Source: Diphasiastrum complanatum
Lineage: Eukaryota > Streptophyta > Lycopodiopsida > Lycopodiales > Lycopodiaceae
Reading direction: 5' to 3'
Assembly (NCBI GenBank): GCA_029204225.1
Contig: CM055097.1
Location: 43,650,444-43,714,443, forward strand
DNA length: 64,000 nt
The notes below the pieces were generated by a model that saw nothing but the letters and a program-made list of their open reading frames with translations, searched no databases and was not told the origin of the DNA. A program made the translations under genes and the position numbers. Shown in pieces: positions 9,831-20,654 of this stretch. Numbering within the stretch: the stretch's first letter is position 1; every line of letters begins with the position of its first letter.

Positions 9831-10668
9831 ACTCAAGGGCGAAGGTTTATTCCCCTAGGTGGATGGCACAGAAGAGATGCCTACGACATCAAGCAAGGAG
9901 CTACATGAATGGAAGGAGAAAAATGACAAGGAAGTAGCCTTGCTATCTTCATCCATCAAAGATAGTCTCACACTTGACCTGGCTACACTCTCCAAAGCTA
10001 AGGAGATGTGGGATGCATTGCTCACCAAATTTCAGACGAAATCAAGAAGTCAAATCATGATGCTGGAAGATCAACTGACAAATCTACAGTGGGATGGAGA
10101 AGACCTCACTTCTTTCGTAAGAAAGATGGAAGATCTGTTTCTATCACTACACAACTCTGGGGCAGAGAACGTAGTGTCAGCTAAGAAGCAGCTCACCTAC
10201 CTGTTGAGAGCCTTACCCAGATTATTCTAGACAACGAGGACCCTGCTCACGAAAAATCTTACAATGAACCTCGAAAAGGCGATTGTCGAGATTCGAGAGG
10301 AAGTCGAGGCCAAAGAACACCTTGATCACAAGGATGGTTTTGACCAGGCCCTCTACGGCAACAAAGATAAATCCAAGAAACAATTTAAGCCTAAGAGGGA
10401 GTCAAATCAGAGACATGATTGTGATCAACAAGCAGAGGGGACTAGCAAAGGCAACTCGAAGAGCAAAGGGAGGTCGAAGCATCAAGGTGCAGACAAGAAG
10501 ACTTGCGTGAGATGCAGAAGAGACGGGCATACAATTGATACATGCTGGCTCAATCCAAAGATTAAGTGTATTCACTATCATAAGAAGGGTCATGCAGCCG
10601 TGGATTGCCGCTCTGAACCCGAGAAACAAATATTCGCAGAACAGACAAGAGATCAGCAAGAAAGTTAG
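9806..10668 (+). pseudogene. Copia-3 gag body, inverted relative to its element
   Basis: On the plus strand: LILKGEGL near 9,830, LATLSKAKEMWDALLTKFQ, QIMMLEDQLTNLQWDGEDL, LHNSGAENVVSAKKQLTYLL, MNLEKAIVEIREEVEAKEH, a lysine-rich linker, then CVRCRRDGHTIDTC (CX2CX4HX4C) and a second knuckle CIHYHKKGHAAVDC whose second Cys is Tyr. It ends at a TAG at 10,666-10,668. In-frame stops occur near 9,815, 9,857 and 10,228. Protease lies directly left on the minus strand and the gag N-terminus directly right on the minus strand, so this block has flipped inside the element. Confidence 0.85.
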
Positions 10669-10726
10669 ATCTTGAAGAATCAAGAATTGTGTAGATCTTG
10701 CTCTGCATGCTGCTGATTGAACCCAT
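10669..10726 (-). pseudogene. Copia-3 gag N-terminus
   Basis: The minus-strand ATG at 10,724-10,726 opens MGSISSMQSKIYTILDSSRSN. This aligns with the start of the Copia-2 gag (MSLITNIQAKITTILDPEGS). It stops at the inversion junction near 10,664-10,670; the next expected residues (YLIWK-like) appear on the opposite strand at about 9,808. Confidence 0.8.
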
Positions 10727-10828
10727 TGCTTCTGGAGTCTGTTCTCTTGTTGATGGTTGTTTTCTAAATGCTTGGCCTCCTGGATCTGATAGCTTATTGG
10801 CTATGTCAGATTATGACAAGATAGGTAG

Positions 10829-10840
10829 GCTCTGATACTA
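10829..10840 (-). other. Copia-3 primer-binding site
   Basis: On the minus strand this reads TAGTATCAGAGC, one mismatch to the initiator tRNA-Met complement. It sits just inside the LTR ending near 10,842, which fixes the element orientation as minus. Confidence 0.8.
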
Positions 10841-10841
10841 C

Positions 10842-11414
10842 TAATGAGGATAGCGAGTCGCAGTCACGAAAGCAAAACAGTCGCGATAGCAAAACAACAA
10901 TGAAGTTTGGATGGAGTTCAGATGCGATCGCTGGACACTGCTGCTGAATCACTCCTACAGTTCTCCAGAATGTAGTCAGACACTGCTGATCTACGTTTAT
11001 AAATTAATGTAGCATTCAACAAATTCAACCAATGTACAACTAATTAGAAAATTACAAGAGTGGCGGATTAGCCATGACCTAGAGTGTATCTGTTGACGTC
11101 ATGCCATCAGATCAGATATCTGTACTTCTGGGTACTTGTATGACCTTGCTGGTCCTTCATGGAATGTGAGGGCAGAAAAGGTTTCATGACGTTTTTTGTG
11201 TCACGTCGTTGGTTTCGTTTCCGTCGTCTAACTTTCTCGTGTTGGACAGCAAAAGATTCTTGTTTGCAAATCTTTCGTGTTCATGTCTCGTCATCAAGTG
11301 TTCATGAAACTTTCATGCTTCGTGTCTCTTGACTTTCGTGTTCGCGAACATTTTCGTTAGGCAGAGGACTGAAAGCTAGCAAAGCTTTGCAAATAGAAAT
11401 GTTTTGTTTTCTCA
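10842..11414 (-). mobile_element. Copia-3 5' LTR (internally deleted)
   Basis: On the minus strand the LTR begins TGAGAAAACAAAAC at 11,414 and ends near CCTCATTA. It shares two blocks with the left LTR but lacks about 412 bp between them at 11,036/11,037. Its first 324 bp contain many CACGAA and AACGAAA words and one TTCGCGAA, like the Copia-2 LTR. Confidence 0.7.
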
Positions 11415-11755
11415 CTATTTACTCAGAAGAATAAATCTTCTAAGAAGTCTAAGTTTAAGAGAGAGTCATCTAAGAAGAATGAGTCTAAGACTAATTAACA
11501 ATAATCTGGAAAACAACAGAAGAATTTTGGTGATAAGGATATCTGCAACAGATGCAGAAGATCAGGTCACACAAAAGAAAAGTGTTGGCTAAATCCAAAG
11601 ATTGAATGCATTCATTGTCATAAACGGGGTCACACAACAATAGATTGTTATCAGAATCCCATAGACAAAAAGGAGCAGAATTGAAGCAAACCTTCAGATT
11701 CAAACTATGTCGAAGACAGAGCAGAATGCTCCAGAGTAGCATAAGACAGGGCAAC
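11415..11755 (+). pseudogene. Copia-2 gag, C-terminal part with two zinc knuckles
   Basis: The frame resumes as TQKNKSSKKSKFKRESSKKN. After stops near 11,500 it gives CNRCRRSGHTKEKC and CIHCHKRGHTTIDC, two CCHC knuckles of the CX2CX4HX4C form that would bind the element RNA. It is the same architecture as the inverted Copia-3 gag, so the two elements are relatives. Confidence 0.85.
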
Positions 11756-11764
11756 AAGAAATTC

Positions 11765-12206
11765 AGCAGCTTATGTTAGTACTGATCTATGTTGTTCATC
11801 TAATTCAATTCGAAAAGTAGTACTTGATTCGGGAGCCACCTCACATTTTGTTTCCTCGAAACAAATTTTGTTTGAGTATAAGAAGACGAACGATTCAAGA
11901 TTCATTATACTTGGAGACGATTCTAAACAGGTGGTTGATGAAATTGGTGTATTATGGCTAGACACAAATAAGGCAGACAAGAAACTGGAGGAAGTTCTCT
12001 ATGTCCCTACTCTTGATAAAGATCTTCTATCTGTAGCTAAGATAGTTGATAAATCAATAACCTTCACAAAGAACTCTTGTAAACTGTTTGAGGAAGATTC
12101 TGATAACTTGGTTGCTAAAGGCAGCAGAGAAGGAAATTTGTATTACCTGAACATTCGAACAAGAATCGAACAAGTCAATCAAACTCAGGAATCAACAGAT
12201 GTTTAG
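11765..12206 (+). pseudogene. Copia-2 aspartic protease
   Basis: The frame contains RKVVLDSGATSHFVSSKQIL (active-site DSG), then FIILGDDSKQVVDEIGVLWL, LEEVLYVPTLDKDLLSVAKI and SREGNLYYL. It is the retropepsin of Copia-2, followed without a gap by the pre-integrase. A stop ends the open stretch at 12,204-12,206. Confidence 0.85.
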
Positions 12207-13326
12207 TGGCACAAAAGGCTATGTCATATGAACATGGAAGCCTTGTACCAAGCCAATAAAAGCTAGAGAATTGAAGGAGTCGAAATCAAAAGTAGAGATA
12301 TTCGAACTACCTGCGAATCCTATCTTAAAGGCAAGATGACTAGAACACCTTTCAGTAAAGATGTTTATAAAGCAACTAGGGTACCTGAAATTGTGCATTC
12401 AGATATTTGTGGACCATTCGGAGTATTGTCGTTGGGTGATGCAAAGTACTTCATTACATTTATTAATGACTTCAGCAAGTTCGTTGTAGTAAGGCTTTAT
12501 TCGTACCAAACCTGAAGCTTTCAAGAAATTTGTTGAGTATATGAGTTAGGCTGAGAAGCAGACAGACAATAAGTTGAAGCAAATTCGCACAAATCGTGGA
12601 GGTGAGTACATTTCCAACGAATTCAAAGCTTACTGTACTGATCGAGGTATTATGCACACAAAGACTGCATCTTACACACCTCAACACAACGGAATAGCTG
12701 AACGAAGAAATCGTACACTAATGAAAGTTGCAAGGTGTATAATGGCTCATGCAAAAGCACCAAAACAATTGTGGGTAGAAGCAGTGGCAACATCAAATTA
12801 TCTTCAGAATCGTATTCCAAAATCTCAAATACCCGATAAAACTCCTCATGAGATATGGTGGAAATCAAAGCCAAATCTTGCACATGTTCGAACGTTTGGA
12901 TGCGCAGTGTATATGCACGTACCAGATAAGCTGAGAAAGAAACTCGATGAAAAGACAGAACAAGGTTTTTTGGTAGGATTCGAGTTACATTCGTCATATT
13001 ATCTCGTTTATGTACCCGAAACTAGCAAGATAAAAGTTGTTCGAGATGTTAAATTTGATGAGACGAAATACATAGCAGACAGTGATCTAGTCGGCTATGA
13101 AATTCTCAAAAAATATTATGAGCTGCCAATGACAACAGAAGAAAAACAAGTAGAAGATGAAAGAGAGTTACCAGATCCAAAGGGAGGTCAAGATCGAGTA
13201 CCTGACAAACTCGAATCACCAGCGCGAATTCTAGCAGAAATGCTTGAATCAGAATCGAACTCGAAGCCTGTAGAATCGAACTCGAAACCACCTATGAGAA
13301 GATCTGATAGACAACGAAGCCACTAG
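12207..13326 (+). pseudogene. Copia-2 integrase
   Basis: Pre-integrase WHKRLCHMNMEALYQANKS with CESYLKGKM is followed by HSDICGPFGVLSLGDAKYF and FITFINDFSKF (first core acidic region, Asp-Asp of relatives partly lost), IRTNRGGEYISNEFKAYC, YTPQHNGIAERRNRTLMKVA with the catalytic Glu, and the C-terminal YLQNRIPKSQIPDKTPHEIW and HVRTFGCAVYMHVPDKLRKK. The part from 12,574 to 13,326 is open for 250 codons. Upstream there are stops and a frameshift near 12,500. Confidence 0.85.
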
Positions 13327-13379
13327 AAAGGTATGGTCAAGATGTTTTTAATACGACCATCGAATTTTGTGGATTCTAT

Positions 13380-14876
13380 GATGAACTTCAAACATTCGAA
13401 TAGCTATAGATGGACCAGATAAAGATCACTGGATTCAGACAATGGAGGACAAAATGTCACCCATGTATAAGAACAATGTATGGACACTCGCACGATGGCT
13501 AAAAACTAGTCAAGTGCAATTGGATCCATAAGATCAAAATAGGTCTTGATTGCGAAAACATCATATATAAGGCAAGGTTAGTTTCTAAAGGATTTTCACA
13601 GAAGTATGGGATCGACTACACTAATACTGTCTCATCGGCAGTCAAACATACATGAATTCGCTTGTTATTCGCATATGCAGTGGCTCATGATCTAAAAATC
13701 CATATTGTGGATGAGAAAACTACTTTCCTACATGCAGAATTGGAAGAAGACTTATTCATGGACCAGCCACTTGGTTTTGTAAGCCAAGAATATCCAAAAT
13801 ACGGATGTCACATGAATAAAAACATTTATGGTCTCAAACAACAAGACAATGGTATAGAAAGAAGGACGAAGCACTACGTTCCATAGGCTTCAAACCTCTA
13901 TTTGCTTAATCAAATGTCTATATCAAACATGTCCAAAATGAAATAATTATTTTAGCTGTTTATGTTGATGGCATGCTTATCTTCTTAAAAAGAGAGAAGT
14001 TAATTTCAGATGCCAAAGAGACATTTCTGAAATATTTGAGATCGTTGACCTAGGAGAAGCTAAAATCTTTATAGGCTTGTAGATCGCGAGAGACTTTGAA
14101 GGTGGTAAGTTGTATCTTCACCAACAAAAGTACACTCGAAAGATCATTGAAGACTTCAACATGCTCGAATGCAAAGGTGTGCATACTCCCATGATACCTG
14201 GAACAATATTGAGCAAGGCAGATTGTTCGCAGACTCTCGAGGAAGAGAAACAAATGGCTGAAACACCCTATCGTAGGCTGATTGGATCATTATTATATCT
14301 AGCAGACAGCACCAAACCTGATATAGCATTTGTAGTGTACAGGCTGAGCCAATATAATCAGAATCCAGGATCGTTACATTGGAAGTTGGCAAAGAGAGTA
14401 CTACAATATCTCCTAGAAACGAAAGACTATGGACTGCGTTATTCAAAGGAAGCTAGATTTCACATCGAATCTTAGAGTGACGCAAGCTGGGCATCCATAA
14501 AGGATGATAGCAAAAGTATTTCAGGAGATTGTACTGTAGCATCTGGCGCAACCATACTCTGGATTAGCAAGAAACAAACAGCAGTAGCTAGCAGCAGCCA
14601 AGATGGCAAATAAGCTGATCTGGATTAAACAAATATTGGAAGGATTTGATGAATCTAGTTCTGAACCTTATGTCTTGTTAATGGATAACACTTCAACAAT
14701 CTATCTTACGAAAGATCTGGTATTTCACTTGAAAACGAAGCACATAGCTACAAGTATCATGTGATTCGGGACTTAGTCGAGAAGAAGTTACTGAAGATAG
14801 TCTTCATACCCACAGAGGAAATGACAACTGATATCTTTACAAAGCCACTAAGTAAAGCCATCAACGACTCACAAGC
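13380..14876 (+). pseudogene. Copia-2 reverse transcriptase and RNase H
   Basis: RT pieces include YKARLVSKGFSQKYGIDYT, LLFAYAVAHDLKIHIVDEKT, FLHAELEEDLFMDQPLGF and IYGLKQ; the YVDD box is degraded near 13,965. From 14,110 follow LHQQKYTRKIIEDFNMLECK, YRRLIGSLLYLADSTKPDIA and LHWKLAKRVLQYL, then a broken RNase H ending TTDIFTKPLSK at about 14,860. The expected PPT and 3' LTR are absent: Copia-1 gag sequence starts directly at about 14,877. Many stops. Confidence 0.8.
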
Positions 14877-15100
14877 ATGATTCCCAAAGAAGGGCTCAAG
14901 GAAGCAACATAAGAAGAAAGATGTCAAACAAAACGACAACAATCAAAAGCGATAGAAGTTCCAGAATCAGCCACCTGCTCATAACAAGAAGAAAAGACTC
15001 TTCTGCAGATACTGCAAGAGACCAAATCATGAGATCCAGGACTGTCGAGTCTTAAAGTTCAACATTGACAAGAAGAAGAAGCAGCTGGATCAACAAGCTC
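14877..15100 (+). pseudogene. Copia-1 gag, C-terminal part with zinc knuckle
   Basis: After Copia-2 the frame reads FPKKGSRKQHKKKDVKQNDN, a basic linker, then CRYCKRPNHEIQDC, a CX2CX4HX4C knuckle, and VLKFNIDKKKKQLDQQ. It fits as the continuation of the gag that stops at 5,204 (QFTGQR). One in-frame stop lies near 14,955. Confidence 0.75.
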
Positions 15101-16300
15101 ATGCAGCCGACACCAAGCAAAATATCGAAGAAGATGATGAGCAGGAAGTCTTCATGGTGAGCCGTCGCCATGTCGAACAATCAGAGGAATGGTTCCTCGA
15201 TTCTATCTATTGTTAGTCAATGGAATCACAGATTTAGGACATACGGAAGAGTTTCAGACAGATTCTTGTCAAATTCTCGATAAGAGTAGGAGAGTTCTTG
15301 CACTCGGAAAGAGACAAGGATATCTCTATAGGCTTAGTCATTATAATGTTGTGACCGATCGTGCTTTAGGTAGTTCGACATCTTTGAATAAAGAAGTGAT
15401 TTGGCATTATAGATTGGTCACCTTAACTATACATCAATAGGTAACATGTCTAAACATTCTTCAGTTCTTGATTTAGACTGTAAAGTTGTCAATCTCCATG
15501 TCTGCTCAAGTTGTATCAAAGGAAAGTAGGCAAGGAGGCCATTCAAGTCAAATCAAAAATACATTTCTAGATATATGTTAGACATTGTGCATATTGATAT
15601 ATGAGCAAACATCATCATTACTTGATGCAAAGTTCTTTATTACTTTCATAGATGATTATTCCAAGAGGGCTGTTGTCGATTTCCTAAAGCACAAATCTGA
15701 AGCGTTTCAGTTCTTCAAGAAATTTATGAAGAATGTTGAGTTGCAGACAGTCAAAAGCATCAAATCTCTCAGAAACGACAATGACGGAGAATACATTTCA
15801 AATGTATTCAAGGATTACTGCTCAGCCAATGACATCGAACAACAATTTGCTGCTTCCTATTCTCCACAGTCAAATGGATTGGCTGAAAGGAAGAATAGGA
15901 CCTTAGTCAAGTCTACTAAATGCATGATCACACATGTTTCTTTGCCCAAATCATTTTGGCAACATGTTGTTTCGACAACAGTTTATGTGCAGAATCAATG
16001 TATAACTAAGGGTGTTCCTAACAACAAAACTCCTTATGAGATTTGGATAGGTTTCAAACCCTCAATCAAACATTTGAAAGTATTTGGATGCACAACTTAT
16101 GCTCATGTCACGAAGGACAACAAAAAGAAACTTGATGTGCATTACTTTAAAAAAATTTGTTGGCTATTGCAATTCTGATGGAATGTACAGACTGTTTGAC
16201 ATAGACACATGTAAAGTTTTCACTATCAGGGATGTGACTTTTATCGAAGATCAGATTATTGATTTGAAGGGCAAGGGCCAAATGTAGTCCACAATTTCTA
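15101..16300 (+). pseudogene. Copia-1 protease remnant and integrase
   Basis: EEWFLDS at about 15,185 marks the start of the protease active-site region; the text then jumps to NGITDLGHTEEFQTDSCQIL and ALGKRQGYLYRLSHYN, so the middle of the protease is deleted. Next come the pre-integrase (VIWHYRL ... CSSCIKGK) and a 197-codon core at 15,585-16,178. The core has FITFIDDYSKRAVVDFLKHK, LRNDNDGEYISNVFKDYC (DNDGE in place of DNGGE) and YSPQSNGLAERKNRTLVKS, the DDE residues of copia integrases. A frameshift follows near 16,150. Confidence 0.85.
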
Positions 16301-16499
16301 TTGCGACAACTGACTCTTCTCAAAAGGCAATTTCCATTTCTTCATGTAGTCACCCTATACAGTCAGATCCATAAGAAGATGAAGAGACTGCAACTCGAGA
16401 GCAGTCAATGTGTCCGACATGCCCGACACAACCGACAAAAAAGTCAGACTTCATAGGCAAAAGCTTCAACCAGGAGATCATCAAGAATTTGATCTCAGC

Positions 16500-16990
16500 C
16501 TATCCGATATATTGAAGAATTTGCTTACTATTCTATTCAAGACTCAACCACAGTTGATGAAGCTTTGTCACAGGCTGACTTTGATATCTGGAAAGAAGCA
16601 ATGGACAAAGAGTACAACTCACTGCTAAGGAACAACACTTGGACTGTCACCGACCTGCCAGCAAACAGAAAGATTATCAACTGAAAATGAATCTTTAAGA
16701 TCAAATACAAATCAGACAATAGCATCGACAGAAGGAAAGCTCAACTTGTGGCAAGGGGATTTTCTCAAATGCCCAACATCAACTACTTCGAGACCTTCAA
16801 CATAGTCGTCAAGCACACCTCTATTCAACTGCTAGTTTCTCATGTTGCTGCAGCAGATCTTGAGATACAACAGATGGATGTACAAACAACATTCCTCAAT
16901 GGAGTTATCGAGGATGACATCTACATGATCCAGCCAGAAAGCTACATTCTATTCTTACAATCTACAGAAATACAAGAAAAGTCGATGGAC
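16500..16990 (+). pseudogene. Copia-1 reverse transcriptase, N-terminal part
   Basis: The text DFDIWKEAMDKEYNSLLRNN TWTV, KAQLVARGFSQMPNINYFE, IVVKHTSIQLLVSHVAAADL and DVQTTFLNGVIEDDIYM is the RVT_2 domain up to the finger/palm boundary (FLNG, then IYM.QPE). A stop lies at 16,681. The domain ends at about 16,985 in unrelated sequence; the YVDD box, RNase H and 3' LTR are not found to the right. Confidence 0.8.
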
Positions 16991-16999
16991 TTTGGATCT

Positions 17000-17400
17000 G
17001 ATCTTTGAGAGTAGGTAGACGTGCCTACCTAGTGGATTTTAAATCAATAGTTTCCATTCATGAGGATCTTAAGAGATTCAGTCAAAATTGTGTGTTTCTC
17101 TCAAGCTAGTCAAGTGATAGGGAAATCTAGGACATTGTTTGCAATCAAGACCAAATCCATTCCAACTCTAAATAGATAGAGTCATTGGATTTTTTGGAGT
17201 CTAATAGGGATGATTGGATGTGATTTTGGTGTGATTTGATTCAAATTTGTGGTGCTTTCATCTTGGTGATAAAAGCAATGCCTAATTGACTAGATTTTTG
17301 TGTGGTGTCATTCTAAAGTTTGTGATCTAGCTCTTTTTGAATCTTGTTCAAATCTAGTTGCTTGAATGTCACAAAGTCATTATTAGAGTTCTTTCACACA
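17000..17400. other. Unassigned sequence between Copia-1 and Copia-4
   Basis: No coding match. It presumably holds the 5' end of Copia-4, but I find no LTR start and no tRNA-Met primer site. Confidence 0.3.
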
Positions 17401-17401
17401 T

Positions 17402-18087
17402 GTGTACTTTGTGTACAAGCCTCAAGTGCTTCAAGAAACCATAAAGTTCAAGAAGAGAGCAAAGTTGGCTCTCCATTGCATCAAATTGAATGCTCCCAAT
17501 GAACTCTTGAGAGAGATTGGAGCATGTGTTTTGGCCAAGGAGGCTTGGGATACTTTGCAAGCAATTATGAGTCTAAAAACATTTCTAGACTCCTCATTCT
17601 TAGAAACAAAATTTTTCAAAGCTTTCAAAAGAGTGATGAGAGTGCTCAAAATTATGTTTTGAGGGTCAAAAACTATAATAGGGAGATTGCATGTATTGGT
17701 GATGCCATTAAGCAAAAGGAGCTTGTCCAAGTGGTGTTGAATGGTCGTAGTGATGAATTTTCTAAACTTGTTCAATTTTTTGCAATCCAAGGAGAGCTAC
17801 CATCCATGGAGAGTCTACAAGTGGTCTTGGTGGTCGAGGAGAGTAGACAAGAATTCAAGCTTACTAGGATGGAGCAACTCAAGGTTGAAGGTGAGGAGAA
17901 TGCTTTCTTTTCTCACGACAAAGGCAAAGAAAAATTGAAGACACATTCAAAGAAGGAAAAATCCAAGGAGGATGGTGATGAAGACTCATCACAACCATCA
18001 ACAAGTGGGAAATCCAAAATCAAGTGCTTTTATTGTGGCAAGAAGGGGCATGTTGCCATGAAGTGCTACAAGAAGAAACATGGATGA
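17402..18087 (+). pseudogene. Copia-4 gag
   Basis: The first frame (17,402-17,570) gives KRAKLALHCIKLNAPNELL and LAKEAWDTLQ. After a frameshift it continues in 17,524-18,087 with FQSFQKSDESAQNYVLRVKN, IGDAIKQKELVQVVLNG, VVLVVEESRQEFKL and the knuckle CFYCGKKGHVAMKC near the end. This UBN2-plus-CCHC gag is of a different lineage from Copia-1 to -3. Confidence 0.85.
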
Positions 18088-18179
18088 AGAAAAGCAAGAA
18101 GGACGACAAGGGAACTTTAGCAATCAAGAGGCCAATGGCTTGAATGAGGAGGAGTGGCATGCGTGTGTACATCATCAAT

Positions 18180-18836
18180 TTCTATGGAGGAAGATCCTTG
18201 GTGGATTGATAGTGGGGTGAGTTGTGAGCTCACATATCACAAGGCAAAGAGAGTGTTTCTCTTCGTTTTCATCATGTTCAAGTTCTAAGAAGTATATTCT
18301 TGTTGCAAATGGTACTATATGTGAGATTCATGGGATAAGCGCCATTCCTATTTGGCTTGAATCAAGAAGGAGAGCAAAGCTTCAAAATGTCTTGTATGTT
18401 CCTTCAATGTCTAGAAATTTGTTGGTTGTAAGTCAATTGATTAACAATGGATGTAATGTCAAGGTTGATTCCAATACTTGCTTTACCATCAAGAAATGTA
18501 ATGTCATTGCGAAAGGGATTAGAGATGGTGGGCTTTTCAAACTTGATGTTTGTGTGAGAACTAATCACAATTTGGATGTGATGGAAGCCAAAGGAGAGCT
18601 CGTTTCTCAAGAAGAGAGATTCGAGCATCCAAATCTCAAATCCATGGATGTTGGCTTTGATGTTAATGTCAAAAATATTATTTCAAGTGTGAATGTAAGT
18701 GCTTCTAATGTTTTTGGTGTCAAGGATCGAGCAAGGCTCAAGGAGGAGTCAAGTGAAGAAGATGGTGTAGAGCATCAATCTCCACACCCAAGCACACCAA
18801 GGGGATCATCAAGATCCAAGGAGGAGTCGTGAAGGC
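18180..18836 (+). pseudogene. Copia-4 protease fused by deletion to the integrase-RT linker
   Basis: DPWWIDSGVSCELT at about 18,190 is the retropepsin active site. A frame at 18,224-18,832 continues with YILVANGTICEIHGISAIPI, KLQNVLYVPSMSRNLLVVSQ and GLFKLDVC. It then passes into an acidic segment (SSEEDGVEHQSPHPSTPRGS) that in such elements lies between integrase and RT. The whole integrase is therefore missing. The 250 bp that follow are not assignable. Confidence 0.75.
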
Positions 18837-19109
18837 TTGTTTGCATGAGTAAGGATATGCAAAGGAAAGTCAATATCGCATCCACTTCTAGCACTTTCAT
18901 GTGCCTAAATCTCAAAGTAGACTTGAGATAATTCCACATGTCCATGTCGATGCTTTGATGAGATACAAAAATGTGATGATTTGTGATTTCTATTCGATAT
19001 CATGCCATTAGTTCATGTGTGGAGTATCTATTTACTTGCTCTCGGATTTTATGCAAGTAGGATTGGACAATTTATCCATTTGTTGGATGATGGTGTTATT
19101 TCATGTTGT

Positions 19110-19674
19110 GTCTATAATCTCTAACTCTGAGGAGTCAGATACCAGAAAACCAATTTTGATCGTTTGATCTCTGCCGTGTTGGATTCGATACTGATTTTTC
19201 TATATCTTGTCTCCAATCGCTCAGTTCCTTATATAGTTGTCAAATGCTTATGTTAGTCTAATTACAATTACAGGATCATTGATAGTTTTGTACTAAATTA
19301 ACAGAACGTTTATCCAGCGAAGCGTGAAGACATAGACAACATAATCTCCATTGTAAGTGACGTGAAGCTACAACCGCAATCTCCTTCGTATGTGACCTCA
19401 AGCGGTGTCTTGCGCTGCAGCCACATGTTGACTGTTGCGCGTTGACTTGTGGTGTTCCTTCGGTCAGTCCTCTTCGTAAGTTGTAGTTCATCCACTTCGC
19501 ATTGTGACCGCAAGCTAGACTCGGGCGGTTCCTTGCGGTGCCTTAAGCGGTTGGCGGTTCCTTGTGGTATCCCGTGTAAATTTGCAGTATGTCGCATTCC
19601 TGGCATTCTTCAAAAAAATGTTGGTGCTCGAAATCCCGAGCAAAACACTATTGTCACATTCCTCGCAAAAACCT
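19110..19674 (-). mobile_element. Copia-5 3' LTR, outer piece
   Basis: It matches 31,371-31,927 of the right LTR with scattered differences, for example AAAACCAATTTTG, CGCTCAGTTCCTTATATAG, TTCGGTCAGTCCTCTT and TTCATCCACTTCGCATTGTGAC. It ends at CCTCGCAAAAACCT, where Gypsy-6 begins. Both copies carry a duplicated phrase built on TGACCTCAAGCGGTGTCTTG. Confidence 0.8.
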
Positions 19675-20468
19675 TGTTGGTTGTTCGCATCCCTCAACTC
19701 TGGCTATGGCTCCAACCAATAAGTGCTATGGCGGACTCCCAACTAGAACACGTTATGGCTCCGACTAGGCATTGTGGCTTTCCCAACCAATGGCTATGGC
19801 TTCCAACTAACAGAGAGGTTGAAGGATGAGAAGATCTACAGTGAGTGGGTGAGTATGTCGGGCAAGATCCACTCTTCTCTTGTTCTCTGCTTAGTTTCTA
19901 ACAAATGACGGCTTAACCTCAAAGATAAAGCCCTAAACTAAATCTCCTCCTCTAAGGCTTACCCTACTAGAGAATGGAGGGCCTAGATTAACTTAACCTG
20001 CTGCCAGATGAATAATATACAATACAATGTGAAGTAACACAGTACATGAAACCACACAAGGGAGAACACTCAGAGAGAAAGATAGGCATGTATTGCAAAT
20101 GAGGTTCTTCTCGAAAATGGACTCTTCCACTCCTATTTATACTTGGAGTGGTGGTCACTTACAGAAATGCACTGTGGGACAAGTAAGCCACATAGACTAA
20201 CTTAACTTTGAATCACACTGGTGCCATGGGACAAACCCCCAATGGACCTTTGTGACTAACTTTTACATAACTTGAAATAACTGGAAACTACATATCTATG
20301 TGCAGTGCCCATGGCAATTTAAACTTAGTACTGAATATCTTAAGCCATTACGGATAAAGTAAAAGCCTAAACTTGATGGGCAAGTTCTACATTTAAATCC
20401 TATCCTGCTTGTATTTTTAAAGATGTTCCGCAGGATGGCTAGAATATTCCTTGGAATATAAGCCTACA
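19675..20468 (-). mobile_element. Gypsy-6 3' LTR
   Basis: On the minus strand it starts TGTAGGCTTATATTCC right after a purine tract and ends GCGAACAACCAACA, 794 bp. Its last 42 bp reappear at 27,315-27,356 as the 5' LTR remnant. The 3' end of the LTR contains five phrases related to GGCTATGGCTCCAAC. Confidence 0.8.
20134..20141 (-). promoter_or_regulatory. TATA box in the Gypsy-6 LTR
   Basis: TATAAATA on the minus strand, inside AAGTATAAATAGGAGTGG, about 330 bp into the LTR. It probably directs the element transcript. Confidence 0.6.
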
Positions 20469-20482
20469 TTATCCCCTCCGTT
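20469..20482 (-). other. Gypsy-6 polypurine tract
   Basis: Minus-strand CGGAGGGGATAA abuts the TG of the 3' LTR, the expected plus-strand primer of a retroelement. Confidence 0.75.
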
Positions 20483-20654
20483 AAGAACTTGGCGGTCCCA
20501 CGCCAAGTGCAATGTTAAAACCCCGCTCCTTATGGTGTTGGAGGAGTCAAAGTTGGTGCAACTTGTAGATGTGGAACTTTTTTGTAAAGTGTTGCTTCGT
20601 AGGAGATGAAACTTTGAAGAAGTACGAGCATCTCCAGAAGATTTGGATTGAATC

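Larger units (their letters stand above)
6767..11414 (-). mobile_element. Copia-3, minus-strand copia element nested in the Copia-2 gag
   Basis: It is bounded by the direct repeat CTATT at 6,762-6,766 and 11,415-11,419. On the minus strand it runs: 5' LTR (11,414-10,842), primer site, gag start, an inverted block holding the rest of gag, protease, integrase, reverse transcriptase (RT), then 3' LTR (7,415-6,767). RNase H is missing: the RT frame joins a truncated 3' LTR at about 7,416. Many stops and frameshifts show it is dead. It is younger than Copia-2, whose frame it interrupts. Confidence 0.8.
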
